DNA from: Sphingorhabdus lacus
Lineage (GTDB): Bacteria > Pseudomonadota > Alphaproteobacteria > Sphingomonadales > Sphingomonadaceae
Length of the DNA: 64,000 bases
Assembly (NCBI RefSeq): GCF_009768975.1
Contig: NZ_CP035733.1
Coordinates: 2,958,001-3,022,000, forward strand
Reading direction: 5' to 3'
Both the position numbers and the translations under genes were made by a program. Positions 8,411 through 17,267 of the stretch are shown piece by piece. The notes beneath the pieces are model-generated. The model was not told where the DNA came from. It saw only the letters and a program-made list of their open reading frames with translations, and made no database searches. The number at the start of each line of letters is the position of its first letter. Position 1 is the first letter of the stretch.

Positions 8411-9676
8411 ATGACTGCCGAGCACCCTATTCCGGACCAGCTGATCGCCGAGATGACGGCGAAGGCGCGCGCTGCGGCGAGGGTGCTTGCGCTGGCGACC
8501 GACGCGGCCAAGGCTGCCGCGCTGAAGGCAGCGGCGGCGGCGCTGCGGCAGGAAAGCCAAGGCATCATTGCGGCGAACGCGCTGGATATGGAAGCGGGGG
8601 CAAAGGCAGGCCTCTCGGCCGCGATGCTGGACCGGCTGAAACTGGACGAAGGTCGTCTTGCTGCGGTTGCCGATGCGATTGATCAAGTAGCCGTTCTGGA
8701 TGATCCCGTGGGCGACGTGATCGACAGTCGCACCCAACCCAATGGCCTTGTCATGCGCCGCGTGCGCATCCCCATCGGTGTCTTGGGCATCATTTATGAA
8801 AGCCGTCCCAATGTAACTGCGGATGCCGCTGCACTCGGACTGCGGGCCGGGAACGCTGTCATCCTGCGTGGTGGAAGCGAGGCGGTGCACAGCAACCGTG
8901 CGATCCACAAGGCGATGGTATCCGGCATCGTCGAAGCAGGCTTGCCCGCCGATGCCGTCCAACTGGTCCCGACGCAGGATCGTGCGGCGGTTGGCGCGAT
9001 GCTGCGCGCGCAGGGTGCCATTGACATGATCATTCCGCGCGGCGGCAAATCGCTCGTGGCGCGGGTGCAGGACGAGGCGCGGGTTCCCGTGCTGGCGCAT
9101 CTCGACGGTATCAACCACATCTATGTGCACAAGGATGCCGACCCGGCGATGGCTAACGCCATCATCGTCAACGCAAAGATGCGGCGCACGGGCATTTGCG
9201 GCGCTGCAGAGACGTTGCTGATCGATCAGGATTATCCCGCGCCTGCCGACCTGATCGCGGCGCTGCTCGAAACCGGCTGCGAAGTCCGGGCCGACGAAGC
9301 GCTGATGGAACTCGATCCGCGCACGGTGTCTGCCGACGATGCCGATTGGGATACCGAATATCTCGATTCGGTCATATCGGCCTGTCTGGTGGGCGGCCTT
9401 GATGAGGCGATGGACCATATCGCCCGACATGGGTCACATCATACCGACGCGATCATCACCAACGATGACGCGGTTGCTGCACGGTTCCTCGCCGAAGTCG
9501 ACAGCGCCATCGTCATGCACAATGCCTCGACCCAATATGCCGATGGCGGTGAATTCGGGCTGGGCGCGGAAATAGGCATCGCCACCGGACGGCTGCATGC
9601 GCGCGGTCCCGTAGCACTGGAAGGTTTGACCACCTATAAATGGCTGGTGCACGGCCAAGGGCAAACACGGCCTTGA
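8411..9676 (+). CDS. proA: Glutamate-5-semialdehyde dehydrogenase (gamma-glutamyl phosphate reductase)
   Basis: ProA catalyses the NADPH-dependent second step of proline biosynthesis. The 421-aa protein has family signatures GVLGIIYESRPNVTADAAALGLRAGN, the VIPRGGKSL-type IIPRGGKSLVARVQ segment, and the active-site cysteine in NAKMRRTGICGAAETLL. Length is standard. Its end overlaps the start of nadD. proB is not present here. Confidence 0.96.
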   Translation: MTAEHPIPDQLIAEMTAKARAAARVLALATDAAKAAALKAAAAALRQESQGIIAANALDMEAGAKAGLSAAMLDRLKLDEGRLAAVADAIDQVAVLDDPVGDVIDSRTQPNGLVMRRVRIPIGVLGIIYESRPNVTADAAALGLRAGNAVILRGGSEAVHSNRAIHKAMVSGIVEAGLPADAVQLVPTQDRAAVGAMLRAQGAIDMIIPRGGKSLVARVQDEARVPVLAHLDGINHIYVHKDADPAMANAIIVNAKMRRTGICGAAETLLIDQDYPAPADLIAALLETGCEVRADEALMELDPRTVSADDADWDTEYLDSVISACLVGGLDEAMDHIARHGSHHTDAIITNDDAVAARFLAEVDSAIVMHNASTQYADGGEFGLGAEIGIATGRLHARGPVALEGLTTYKWLVHGQGQTRP

Positions 9677-10302
9677 AAACCATCGGCCTGATGGGCGGTT
9701 CGTTCAATCCGGCGCATGGCGGGCATCGGGATATCAGCCTGTTTGCTATCGATGCGCTGGACCTCGACGAATATTGGTGGCTGGTCTCGCCCGGCAATCC
9801 GTTAAAGCCGAAAGCAGGGATGGCCCCGCTAGTGGCGCGGTTGGGGTCTGCGCAGGTGCAAGCGCGGCGCAGTCCGATAAAGGCGACCGCAATCGAGCGT
9901 GAATTGGGCACGGTTTATACCATCGATACGCTGCGTAAGATCGTCGCAAAATATCCGAAAATACGGTTCATCTGGATCATGGGCGCGGATAATTTGTTGC
10001 AATTTCATCACTGGCGGCAGTGGAGAGATATAGCGCGATTGATGCCGATTGCAGTTATCGCAAGACCCGGCTATGATGCAAAGGCTGTTGCGGGTCCCGC
10101 AATGGCCTGGTTCAGGCGGTTTGTCCGGCGTCCGGACCAGCGTCATCACTGGACAAGATGGAGTACGCCAGCGCTTGTCTTTTTGCGCTTTCGTCCAGAT
10201 CCTCGTTCGGCAACCGCAATTCGCCGCGCCGACCCTCATTGGTATCAGCGATTTTCAGGAACTGGCGCACGTGATGGCGTCACCCATAAAATTGTTCTGT
10301 AA
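9640..10302 (+). CDS. nadD: Nicotinate-nucleotide adenylyltransferase
   Basis: NadD adenylates nicotinate mononucleotide in NAD biosynthesis. The nucleotidyltransferase motif GGSFNPAHGGHRDIS and the substrate segment FIWIMGADNLLQFHHWRQW are intact. Two starts are possible: the ATG at 9640, which overlaps proA by 37 bases, or a TTG at 9673 that overlaps the proA TGA directly and would give MKTIGLMGG, the more usual N-terminus. The function is unaffected by that choice. It leads the nadD-rsfS-rlmH group common in bacteria. Confidence 0.93.
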   Translation: MAGARPRANTALKTIGLMGGSFNPAHGGHRDISLFAIDALDLDEYWWLVSPGNPLKPKAGMAPLVARLGSAQVQARRSPIKATAIERELGTVYTIDTLRKIVAKYPKIRFIWIMGADNLLQFHHWRQWRDIARLMPIAVIARPGYDAKAVAGPAMAWFRRFVRRPDQRHHWTRWSTPALVFLRFRPDPRSATAIRRADPHWYQRFSGTGARDGVTHKIVL

Positions 10303-10311
10303 GGAGCACAC

Positions 10312-10707
10312 TTGATAGATTCCGCTTCCGTCCCCACCGCCGCCAAGGCCAAGGGACCCGTATTGAGCCCTGAAAAGCTCCACGAACTCATCCTAAAGTC
10401 GCTCGACGATGATCAGGCGCAGGACGTTGTCTCGATTCCCCTCGAAGGAAAAAGCAACATCGCCGACCATATGGTCGTCGCTTCCGGTCGTTCGTCCCGG
10501 CAAGTGGCCTCCATGGCGCAGAAGCTTGCCGAGCGGATCAAGCAGGCTGGTCGCCATGCGCGAATCGAAGGACTGCCGTCTGCCGACTGGGTGCTGATCG
10601 ATGCCGAAGATGTGATTGTGCACCTGTTCCGGCCGGAAGTGCGCAGCTTCTACAATCTGGAACGTATGTGGGCTTTCGGCGACGCGCCTGAAACCGCGTC
10701 GGCCTGA
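10312..10707 (+). CDS. rsfS: Ribosome silencing factor RsfS
   Basis: RsfS (DUF143/Iojap) binds L14 of the large subunit and blocks subunit joining during starvation. The 131-aa protein contains the family core QDVVSIPLEGKSNIADHMVVASGRSSRQV and the conserved DWVLIDAEDVIVHLFRPEVRSFYNLERMW. The start is a TTG at 10312, supported by AAGGAG five bases upstream. No ATG occurs near the N-terminus. Confidence 0.95.
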   Translation: MIDSASVPTAAKAKGPVLSPEKLHELILKSLDDDQAQDVVSIPLEGKSNIADHMVVASGRSSRQVASMAQKLAERIKQAGRHARIEGLPSADWVLIDAEDVIVHLFRPEVRSFYNLERMWAFGDAPETASA

Positions 10708-10725
10708 TCTTCATTCCCGCCGATC

Positions 10726-11154
10726 ATGGCCATGCGTTTGCACATCATTGCACGCGGGAAGATCGGCCGTTCGCCGGAAGCAGAGCTTGTTGAGCGTTAT
10801 CTCAAGCGTATCAGCTGGCCGGTGAAACATAGCGAACTTCCCGACCGTGGCGGTGAAGTTCCGGCGGGGGATGCACCCGCCAAAACAATCCTTCTCGATG
10901 AAAAAGGCGAACAGCTGGGTTCCATGGAATTCGCGCGCCTGTTGGGAAAATGGCAGGATGAAGGGGTCCGCGAAACCCGCTTTCTGATTGGCGCAGCCGA
11001 CGGATTTAGCGATGCCGAGCGCGAGACTGCAGATAAGCTGATTGCCTTTGGCAAAGCGACCTGGCCGCATTTGATGGCACGGGCGATGCTTGCCGAACAA
11101 TTGTTCCGGGCAACCGCCATACTCGCCAACCATCCCTATCATCGCGAGGGATAG
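10726..11154 (+). CDS. rlmH: 23S rRNA pseudouridine-1915 N3-methyltransferase RlmH
   Basis: RlmH is a SPOUT methyltransferase that modifies pseudouridine 1915 in helix 69 of 23S rRNA. The 142-aa protein ends in the family signature RAMLAEQLFRATAILANHPYHREG and contains the SAM-binding FLIGAADGFSDAER. ATG codons at 10726 and 10732 are both possible starts. It lies 18 bases after rsfS and nearly abuts the EnvC-like gene. Confidence 0.95.
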   Translation: MAMRLHIIARGKIGRSPEAELVERYLKRISWPVKHSELPDRGGEVPAGDAPAKTILLDEKGEQLGSMEFARLLGKWQDEGVRETRFLIGAADGFSDAERETADKLIAFGKATWPHLMARAMLAEQLFRATAILANHPYHREG

Positions 11155-11158
11155 GCAC

Positions 11159-12325
11159 ATGCGCTTTGCCTTGACCCTGACGCTTCTGGCCCTTGCCCCC
11201 GTTGGATTTGCCGCCACGTTGATGGCGCAGAATGCACCGACCCTGGGTGCGCAGGAACAGGCGTTGCGTGATGCGAAGCTGAAGGCTGTGCGGGCGGAGC
11301 GCCGCAGCGAGATGTTGCGGCAAGAGGCCAGCAATGCCGCCAGCGCCGCCGACCGGATCGTTGCCCAGCGCGCCGTGCTGTCCGCCGAGATCGCCGCTGC
11401 CGAGGCGCAGATCGAAGCAGCAAATGCGCGGGTTGCCATCATCAGCCGCCGGCAACGTGCGCAGCAGAAACTGCTGGGCAAGCAAAGCGAACCGATATTG
11501 CGCCTGAACGCCGCGTTGCAGCAAATGACCGGACGCCCGACGGCACTGATGATGGCGCAGCCGGGGCATCGCGAAGATTATATCCATGTGCGTGCCGTGA
11601 TGGCGACGGTGCAGCCCCAGATCGTGCAGCGCACCAACGCCTTGCGCCAGCAAATCGCAAGCCAGAACGAACTGCGTTCGCAGGAGTTGCTCGCCCTGCA
11701 AACATTGAGCGACGCGCGCAGCCGCCTGACGAATCGCAGGACGGCTTTGGCACGCCTTGAAGGGAATGCGCGCGGCAAGGCTGATGATTTTGCCGCCAAC
11801 GCTGCCATCGAGTTTGAAAGGGCGATTGCCCAGGGGGAGCGGGCGCGGGACATTGTCGGGCGTATTGATACTGAACGGCTCGGGAGCGTGACTGCAGCGG
11901 AACTAGCCGCCTTGTCGGGGCCTGCGCTGCGTCTCGCCGATGACCGGCAGGTGGAGGCACGGGCGCGTGTCTATATTCTGCCTGTGCGGGGTAAAGTGGT
12001 CTCCGGTTTCAATGAACTCAATACAACCGGATATCGCGAGCGTGGCATGCGCCTCTCGGTTGCACCCGAGGCGCAGATTGTAGCTCCTGCTGCGGGTAAG
12101 GTTTCCTTTGCCGGACGCTACCGCAGCTATGGCCAGATTGTCATATTGGAACATGGCAATGGCTGGAACAGCCTGATCACCCATTTGGGAACCATAAAGG
12201 TGGCCAAGGGCGAAACGGTCAAGCAAGGCAGCCTTCTGGGTCTGGCCGACAGGCAAACAGGCGAAATTGGCGTGGAACTACGCAAGAACGGCCGCGTTAT
12301 GGATATTGCCGCGCTGCTGCGCTGA
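11159..12325 (+). CDS. EnvC-like murein hydrolase activator
   Basis: The product (about 388 aa) has a signal peptide (MRFALTLTLLALAPVGFA), a long coiled coil rich in Ala/Glu/Arg (about residues 25-240), and a C-terminal LytM/M23 domain. The catalytic His/Asp residues of M23 are replaced: the HxxxD position reads RGMRLSV and the HLHFE position reads GEIGVEL. This is the pattern of EnvC/NlpD-type proteins, which activate periplasmic amidases during division rather than cut peptidoglycan. The ATG at 11159, four bases after the rlmH stop, gives the signal peptide. Confidence 0.88.
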   Translation: MRFALTLTLLALAPVGFAATLMAQNAPTLGAQEQALRDAKLKAVRAERRSEMLRQEASNAASAADRIVAQRAVLSAEIAAAEAQIEAANARVAIISRRQRAQQKLLGKQSEPILRLNAALQQMTGRPTALMMAQPGHREDYIHVRAVMATVQPQIVQRTNALRQQIASQNELRSQELLALQTLSDARSRLTNRRTALARLEGNARGKADDFAANAAIEFERAIAQGERARDIVGRIDTERLGSVTAAELAALSGPALRLADDRQVEARARVYILPVRGKVVSGFNELNTTGYRERGMRLSVAPEAQIVAPAAGKVSFAGRYRSYGQIVILEHGNGWNSLITHLGTIKVAKGETVKQGSLLGLADRQTGEIGVELRKNGRVMDIAALLR

Positions 12326-12439
12326 AGCGCGTCCCAAATACGTTCATGGCTTAAGTTTTGACGTTCGTGGTAAACGCGCTTTCACCATTGGTTCAGGCAC
12401 ACTATAGAAGATGTCCTGATTTAAGGACTGGATTATCCT

Positions 12440-13816
12440 ATGAAAAAGCGTCTGCTTCCTTCTACCTTGGCACTGGCTTTGACCTTTGCCGTTCCTGCGA
12501 CGGTTTTGCTCGCACAAAGTGCTCCGCCGAAATCTGCCGCGCAATTGCAAGCAGACCAGATTCGCGAACTGGAACAGTTCCTTGCGGTGTATAAAAAGGT
12601 GAAATCCAGCTACGTCGACAAGGTCGATGACAAGCAGCTTATGGAAGGCGCCATTCAGGGCATGTTGGCCAGCCTCGATCCGCACAGCGGCTTTTTGAAC
12701 AAATCCGATTTCAGCAGCCTGCAAACCCAGATTGACGGCGAATATGGCGGCCTTGGCCTGTCCGTAACGCTGGAAGACGAAGCGGTTAAGGTTATCGCCC
12801 CGACCAAGGATACCCCCGCCGACAAGGCAGGCATCAAGTCCGGCGACTATATCACGCATCTCGACGGCAAGCTGATTTTCGGCGGTACGCTTGATGAAGC
12901 GGTCGAAGCCATGCGCGGCGAACCGGGTACATCGATCAAGCTGACCATCGTCCGGCCCGGTCGCGACGCGCCCTTTGATGTCACCATCACCCGCGCCATC
13001 ATCGACCTCAAGCCCGTCCGCTGGGAAGTGAAGGACCGCATTGGTTTGATCACCATCACCGGCTTTTCCGAAGAGACCGGCGCGGATGTTGTCGCCGCCG
13101 TATCGAGCATCAAGAAGTCATTGGGCGGGAAGCCCTTGGGCTATATTGTCGACCTGCGGTCCAACCCGGGCGGCATTTTGGACGAAGCGGTCGCAGTCTC
13201 CGACGCCTTCCTCGCCAGCGGGGAAATCGTATCGGAGCGTGGACGCGACAAGCGTGACATTGAACGCTGGTGGGCCGAACGCGCTGTTCCCGGCGATGTG
13301 ACCGGCGGCGCACCGATCATCGTATTAGTGGACGCAGGCTCTGCTTCGGCATCGGAAATCGTTGCCGGCGCGCTGCAGGACCATCACCGCGGTCTCGTCA
13401 TGGGTGAACGCAGCTTCGGCAAGGGCTCGGTGCAGAATGTACTGCCCCTGACGCGCGATACGGGCCTTCGCCTGACGGTTGCCCGTTACCATTTGCCTTC
13501 GGGCCGCTCGGTTCAGGAAGGCGGCATCAAGCCCGACATCCAGGTCCCGCAGCTTTCCGACCCTGATTACAAGAAGCGCGTTGCCATTCGCGAATCCGAT
13601 CTTCGTCGTCACCTGATCAACGAGATGCAGGATAATGCGAAAGAGCTGGAAGAAGATATCGCCGACGATCCCCGCTTCGCCCTGACGGCCGAGCAGTTGA
13701 AGGCCAAGGGGATTACCGATTTCCAACTGCATTATGCGATGGAAACGCTCAACCGCTTGGGCACCAAGACCATGAAGCTGGCCGAAAAGCCGGTAAAGGG
13801 TAAGGCGCAGAATTAA
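12440..13816 (+). CDS. ctpA: S41 family C-terminal processing peptidase
   Basis: This 458-aa periplasmic serine protease has a signal peptide (ending VLLAQS), a PDZ domain (about residues 100-180, LGLSVTLEDEAVKVIAPTKD), and an S41 core with catalytic Ser303 in GSASASE and Lys328 in SFGKGSVQ, at the spacing usual for Ser/Lys dyads of this family. CtpA-type proteases trim or degrade envelope proteins, including cell-wall hydrolases and their adaptors. That fits its position 114 bases after an EnvC-like activator. Confidence 0.95.
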   Translation: MKKRLLPSTLALALTFAVPATVLLAQSAPPKSAAQLQADQIRELEQFLAVYKKVKSSYVDKVDDKQLMEGAIQGMLASLDPHSGFLNKSDFSSLQTQIDGEYGGLGLSVTLEDEAVKVIAPTKDTPADKAGIKSGDYITHLDGKLIFGGTLDEAVEAMRGEPGTSIKLTIVRPGRDAPFDVTITRAIIDLKPVRWEVKDRIGLITITGFSEETGADVVAAVSSIKKSLGGKPLGYIVDLRSNPGGILDEAVAVSDAFLASGEIVSERGRDKRDIERWWAERAVPGDVTGGAPIIVLVDAGSASASEIVAGALQDHHRGLVMGERSFGKGSVQNVLPLTRDTGLRLTVARYHLPSGRSVQEGGIKPDIQVPQLSDPDYKKRVAIRESDLRRHLINEMQDNAKELEEDIADDPRFALTAEQLKAKGITDFQLHYAMETLNRLGTKTMKLAEKPVKGKAQN

Positions 13817-13819
13817 CCG

Positions 13820-14299
13820 ATGAACCAAAAAATCGGTTTTGCGCATAGGCTGGCGTTTCTGCTCCCCGCCTGGTTGCTGGCGGGGGCCTATGGCTCGCAA
13901 TATATTGGCGGTTTGCCGCCCTGTGAAATGTGCTGGTGGCAACGCTATCCCCATTTCGAGGCGGTCGCGCTTGCGGCTATCGCCTTTTTCGTGGGTAATC
14001 CCGGTTACCGCAAGGCACTGGTCGCGCTGGCGGCGCTGGGCATCTTGACCAGCGGCCTGATCGGCGGCTTTCATGCTGGCGTCGAATATGGATGGTGGGA
14101 AGGTCTGACGTCCTGCACCGCGACGATTTCGGGGTCCGGCGACGAACTGCTCAAGTCGATCATGAATGCGCCGCTCGTCCGCTGCGATACCGCGCCGTGG
14201 ACTTTATTCGGCATTTCGCTGGCCGGGTATAATTTCCTCTTGTCGACAGGCGGCGCAATCGCCATCTTGTGGACAATATGGCGCAGCAAAATATCCTGA
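13820..14299 (+). CDS. Disulfide bond formation protein B family
   Basis: This 159-aa protein has four membrane helices and the DsbB cysteine pairs: CEMC after the first helix (GLPPCEMCWWQRYPH) and a second pair in the periplasmic loop (LTSC... VRCDTAPW). It would pass electrons from a DsbA-like oxidase to ubiquinone. It starts 3 bases after ctpA, and its end overlaps coq7, a ubiquinone biosynthesis gene, by 31 bases. Confidence 0.9.
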   Translation: MNQKIGFAHRLAFLLPAWLLAGAYGSQYIGGLPPCEMCWWQRYPHFEAVALAAIAFFVGNPGYRKALVALAALGILTSGLIGGFHAGVEYGWWEGLTSCTATISGSGDELLKSIMNAPLVRCDTAPWTLFGISLAGYNFLLSTGGAIAILWTIWRSKIS

Positions 14300-14826
14300 A
14301 AACCGCAGCCCAGCGTTCCGACGCGATCAAAAGCATGATTCGCGTCAACCAGGCCGGGGAATATGGTGCCAAGCGCATCTACGCAGGGCAGCTCGCCGTT
14401 ATGGGCGACCGTACCCCCGCCGCACGCAGCATCGCGCATATGGCGGAGCAGGAAGAGCGGCACCTTTCGGCCTTTGACAAGATGATGGCGGAACGCGGTG
14501 TGCGTCCGACCCTATTGCATCCTATCTGGGATGTGGCGGGTTTTGCCCTTGGCGCGGTGACCGCCGCGATCGGTCCCGAGGCAGCCATGGCCTGTACGGT
14601 TGCGGTCGAAACCGAAATTGACCGGCACTATGCTGAGCAGTTGGAAGAATTGGGCGATAGCGATCCCGAACTGTCCGCAATGGTTGCCGATTTCCAGGCC
14701 GACGAGCTGGAGCATAAAGCCACCGCGCTTGCCGAAGGTGCAGAGCGCGCCCCTGCCTATCCGCTGATGAGCGCAGTCATTCGCCTTGGCTGCCGGACCG
14801 CGATTGCCGTTTCCAAACGGATATGA
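14269..14826 (+). CDS. coq7: Demethoxyubiquinone hydroxylase Coq7
   Basis: Coq7/CAT5 is a di-iron hydroxylase that acts late in ubiquinone synthesis. The six metal ligands appear as two ExxH repeats with accompanying Glu: RVNQAGEYGA, AEQEERHLSAF, VETEIDRHYAEQ and DELEHKATA. The length of 185 aa is normal for the bacterial form. ATG codons at 14269 and 14278 are both usable. It overlaps the DsbB-like gene. Confidence 0.94.
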   Translation: MDNMAQQNILKTAAQRSDAIKSMIRVNQAGEYGAKRIYAGQLAVMGDRTPAARSIAHMAEQEERHLSAFDKMMAERGVRPTLLHPIWDVAGFALGAVTAAIGPEAAMACTVAVETEIDRHYAEQLEELGDSDPELSAMVADFQADELEHKATALAEGAERAPAYPLMSAVIRLGCRTAIAVSKRI

Positions 14827-14888
14827 ACTTCATCGCCCGTTCAGTGTTGAAGTCCCAAGGCCAAACAAGATTAAACGGAGAATGCATC

Positions 14889-15482
14889 GTGAAACGATTT
14901 GCCACACTGGTCTTGACGACAACGGCGGTGCTGACCGCGTCCGCATCCTATGCGCAGCACAGCGGCGCCAGCCAGCCGGGCGACGAAAAGATCAACCAGC
15001 TGATCGTCTATGGCAATGACAAATGCCCGGAAAGTACCGGCGATGAAATCGTGGTCTGCGCGCGCATGGATGAGGCGGATCGCTATCGCATCCCCTCCAA
15101 CTTGCGCGGTGACCCCAATGATCCCCGCAACCAGGCGATGTCGGAACGCATCAAGGCCTATGAATATGTCGGTGCCAGCGGCACGATGAGCTGCTCGCCC
15201 TCCGGCGCGGGCGGGTTTACCGGATGTGGCCTCAAGGAAATCGACCGCGCTTATGCCGAAAAGGCGCAGGATCCCGGCATCACCTTCGGCCGCCTGATCG
15301 CCGCCGAACGCGCCAAGCGCATGGCGGGCATCGACGCGGAAGCCGCCGCGGTTGAAGAGCGGGTGAAGGAATTTGAAAAGGGCCGCGCCGAACGCGAGGC
15401 ACGCCTGCAGGCGGAGCTTGACGCAAAGGAAGCCGCCGAGCGTCAGGCAGCAGACGCAGAGCCACTGCCTGAGCCCAAATAA
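14889..15482 (+). CDS. Secreted protein of unknown function
   Basis: The product is about 197 aa with a signal peptide (ending SASYAQ) and a mature region with four Cys (KCPES, VVCARM, MSCSPS, TGCGL) suggesting two disulfides. A Glu/Ala/Arg-rich helical tail follows. The frame is open from an ATG at 14823 overlapping the coq7 stop, but the GTG at 14889 has GGAG eight bases upstream and yields a clean signal peptide, so it is chosen. No catalytic motif is recognised. It looks like a lineage-restricted sphingomonad protein. It converges with the DUF885 gene 6 bases away. Confidence 0.75.
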   Translation: MKRFATLVLTTTAVLTASASYAQHSGASQPGDEKINQLIVYGNDKCPESTGDEIVVCARMDEADRYRIPSNLRGDPNDPRNQAMSERIKAYEYVGASGTMSCSPSGAGGFTGCGLKEIDRAYAEKAQDPGITFGRLIAAERAKRMAGIDAEAAAVEERVKEFEKGRAEREARLQAELDAKEAAERQAADAEPLPEPK

Positions 15483-15488
15483 GAGCGC

Positions 15489-17249
15489 CTAGCCCTTCGC
15501 CTTTTCGCTGGCGACCCAGTCCCTGATCTGGCTTTCAAGCACGTCGAGCGGCACCGCCCCCTGGCGCAGCACGGCATCGTGGAAGGCCGACAGGTCAAAT
15601 TTGGGCCCCAGCTCCTTGGTCGCCATCGCCCGTAACTCGCGGATCTTCAGCTCGCCCAGCTTGTACGCCAGCGCCTGACCCGGCCAGCTGATGTAGCGGT
15701 TGACCTCCGCCTCGATATTGGCCGCCGAAAGCGCACTATTCTCGGTCATGAAATCAATCGCCTGCTGCTTCGTCCACCCCTTGGCATGAATGCCGGTGTC
15801 GACGACAAGCCGGCAGGCGCGCCACATTTCGTAGGACAGGCGGCCCATATCCTTGGCAGGCGTGTCATAGAGCCCGATCTCAAGTCCAAGACGCTCCGAA
15901 TAAAGCCCCCAGCCTTCGACAAAGGCGGTGAAGAAGGCACCATTTTTGCGGAAGTCCGACAGCGGAAGTTCCTGTTGCAGCGCGATCTGGTGATGGTGGC
16001 CGGGAACCGCTTCATGCATGCTGAGTGCCGGTATTTCCCAGAAGGGCCGCTGGTTCAGCTTGGACGTGTTGACATAATAGGTGCCCGAAATGCCGACTTC
16101 GGGCGATCCCGGATTATAATAAGCGGTCGTTGTCCCCTCTGCCGTCTCCTTCGGAATTTCGCGCAGGCCATAGGGCAGGCGTGGGAGCTTGCCGAAAAGG
16201 GTCGGCATTTTGCCGTCGATCAACTTGGCGACCCGCGCCGTTTTTTCCATCAACTCTTCAGGTGTCTTGGCATAATATTGCGGATCTGTGCGTAGATGCT
16301 CGATAAAGGCCTCGCGGCTTTCATAGCCCGCCTTTTTCGCGACCTCGACCATTTCGTTCCGAATGCGGGCGACCTCCGAAAGGCCGATATTGTGGATCTG
16401 GTCGGCGGTCAGATTGGTGGTCGTTTCCTCGCGGATCCGGAAATTATAATAGGCCGCACCGCCCGGCTGGGCCGACACGCCGGGGGCTTTGGCGCAGGCC
16501 GGTTTGTAGCTCTTCACATACCAGTCGAGCTGCTTGCGCAAGGCGGGATAGACGACAGTCTCGATTGTTTTCGCCGCCTCGTCGGCCAACGCATCGAACT
16601 CGGCGGTCGTCAGGCTTTCGGGCTTGGCGCGGGTATAGGGGCCAAAGTGGCGTGCCTTTTTGGGGTCGGCTACGATCAGGCCGGTCACCGTCGCCTCAAA
16701 ACCCTCCAGCGTTTCGCAGGGCTGGGTGTATTTTCCGCGAATGGCGACATTGGCGACGTCAATATTCTGGTCGTTCACCGCCGCATATTGCGCCAGCCGC
16801 GCATTGTAGCTTTCATAGTCGGCCTTGGTGCGGAAGGGCAGGTTGTTCGCCATGCCGGCAAAGCTCTGGTGCCAGCTGGAATAGGTGGTGAAGTTGATGG
16901 CGCGCTGGCCGAAGCGATTACCTTCGATCGTGCTGTTCAGGCTGCGTGCCAAAATGCCTGCCTCGACCTTGCTGGCGGCGTCCAGCTGGTCCTGGGGAAT
17001 GGCGTTCAGCTTTGCAAGAAAGGCCGCCGCAGTCGCGGCTCTACGGTCTGATGCCGCAAGGCTGAAGTCGCCGACCTCACGGGCATAGGTGTCGACCCCC
17101 AAGGAGCTTGCAAAGATGGGCGATTCCTTCAGCGTATCGGCCCAATAGGCGTCGACCAGCGTCTTCAGATCGGCATTGGCATCGGCATAGACGGGAGCCG
17201 CCGAGGATAGCAGGGCAATGAGCGTGAAAGCCTTCAACATTTTCGGCAT
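15489..17249 (-). CDS. DUF885 family metallopeptidase-like protein, secreted
   Basis: This 586-aa protein has a signal peptide (ending APVYADA) and the DUF885 zinc-binding motif MHEAVPGHHHQ in the C-terminal half, plus FVEGWGLYSERLG, the typical third-ligand region. Family members are mostly uncharacterised and are thought to be periplasmic or secreted peptidases with an M3-like fold. Length is normal. The substrate is unknown. AGGAGAGG precedes the ATG. Confidence 0.9.
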   Translation of the reverse strand: MPKMLKAFTLIALLSSAAPVYADANADLKTLVDAYWADTLKESPIFASSLGVDTYAREVGDFSLAASDRRAATAAAFLAKLNAIPQDQLDAASKVEAGILARSLNSTIEGNRFGQRAINFTTYSSWHQSFAGMANNLPFRTKADYESYNARLAQYAAVNDQNIDVANVAIRGKYTQPCETLEGFEATVTGLIVADPKKARHFGPYTRAKPESLTTAEFDALADEAAKTIETVVYPALRKQLDWYVKSYKPACAKAPGVSAQPGGAAYYNFRIREETTTNLTADQIHNIGLSEVARIRNEMVEVAKKAGYESREAFIEHLRTDPQYYAKTPEELMEKTARVAKLIDGKMPTLFGKLPRLPYGLREIPKETAEGTTTAYYNPGSPEVGISGTYYVNTSKLNQRPFWEIPALSMHEAVPGHHHQIALQQELPLSDFRKNGAFFTAFVEGWGLYSERLGLEIGLYDTPAKDMGRLSYEMWRACRLVVDTGIHAKGWTKQQAIDFMTENSALSAANIEAEVNRYISWPGQALAYKLGELKIRELRAMATKELGPKFDLSAFHDAVLRQGAVPLDVLESQIRDWVASEKAKG

Positions 17250-17267
17250 GGACCTCTCCTTTTTGCG

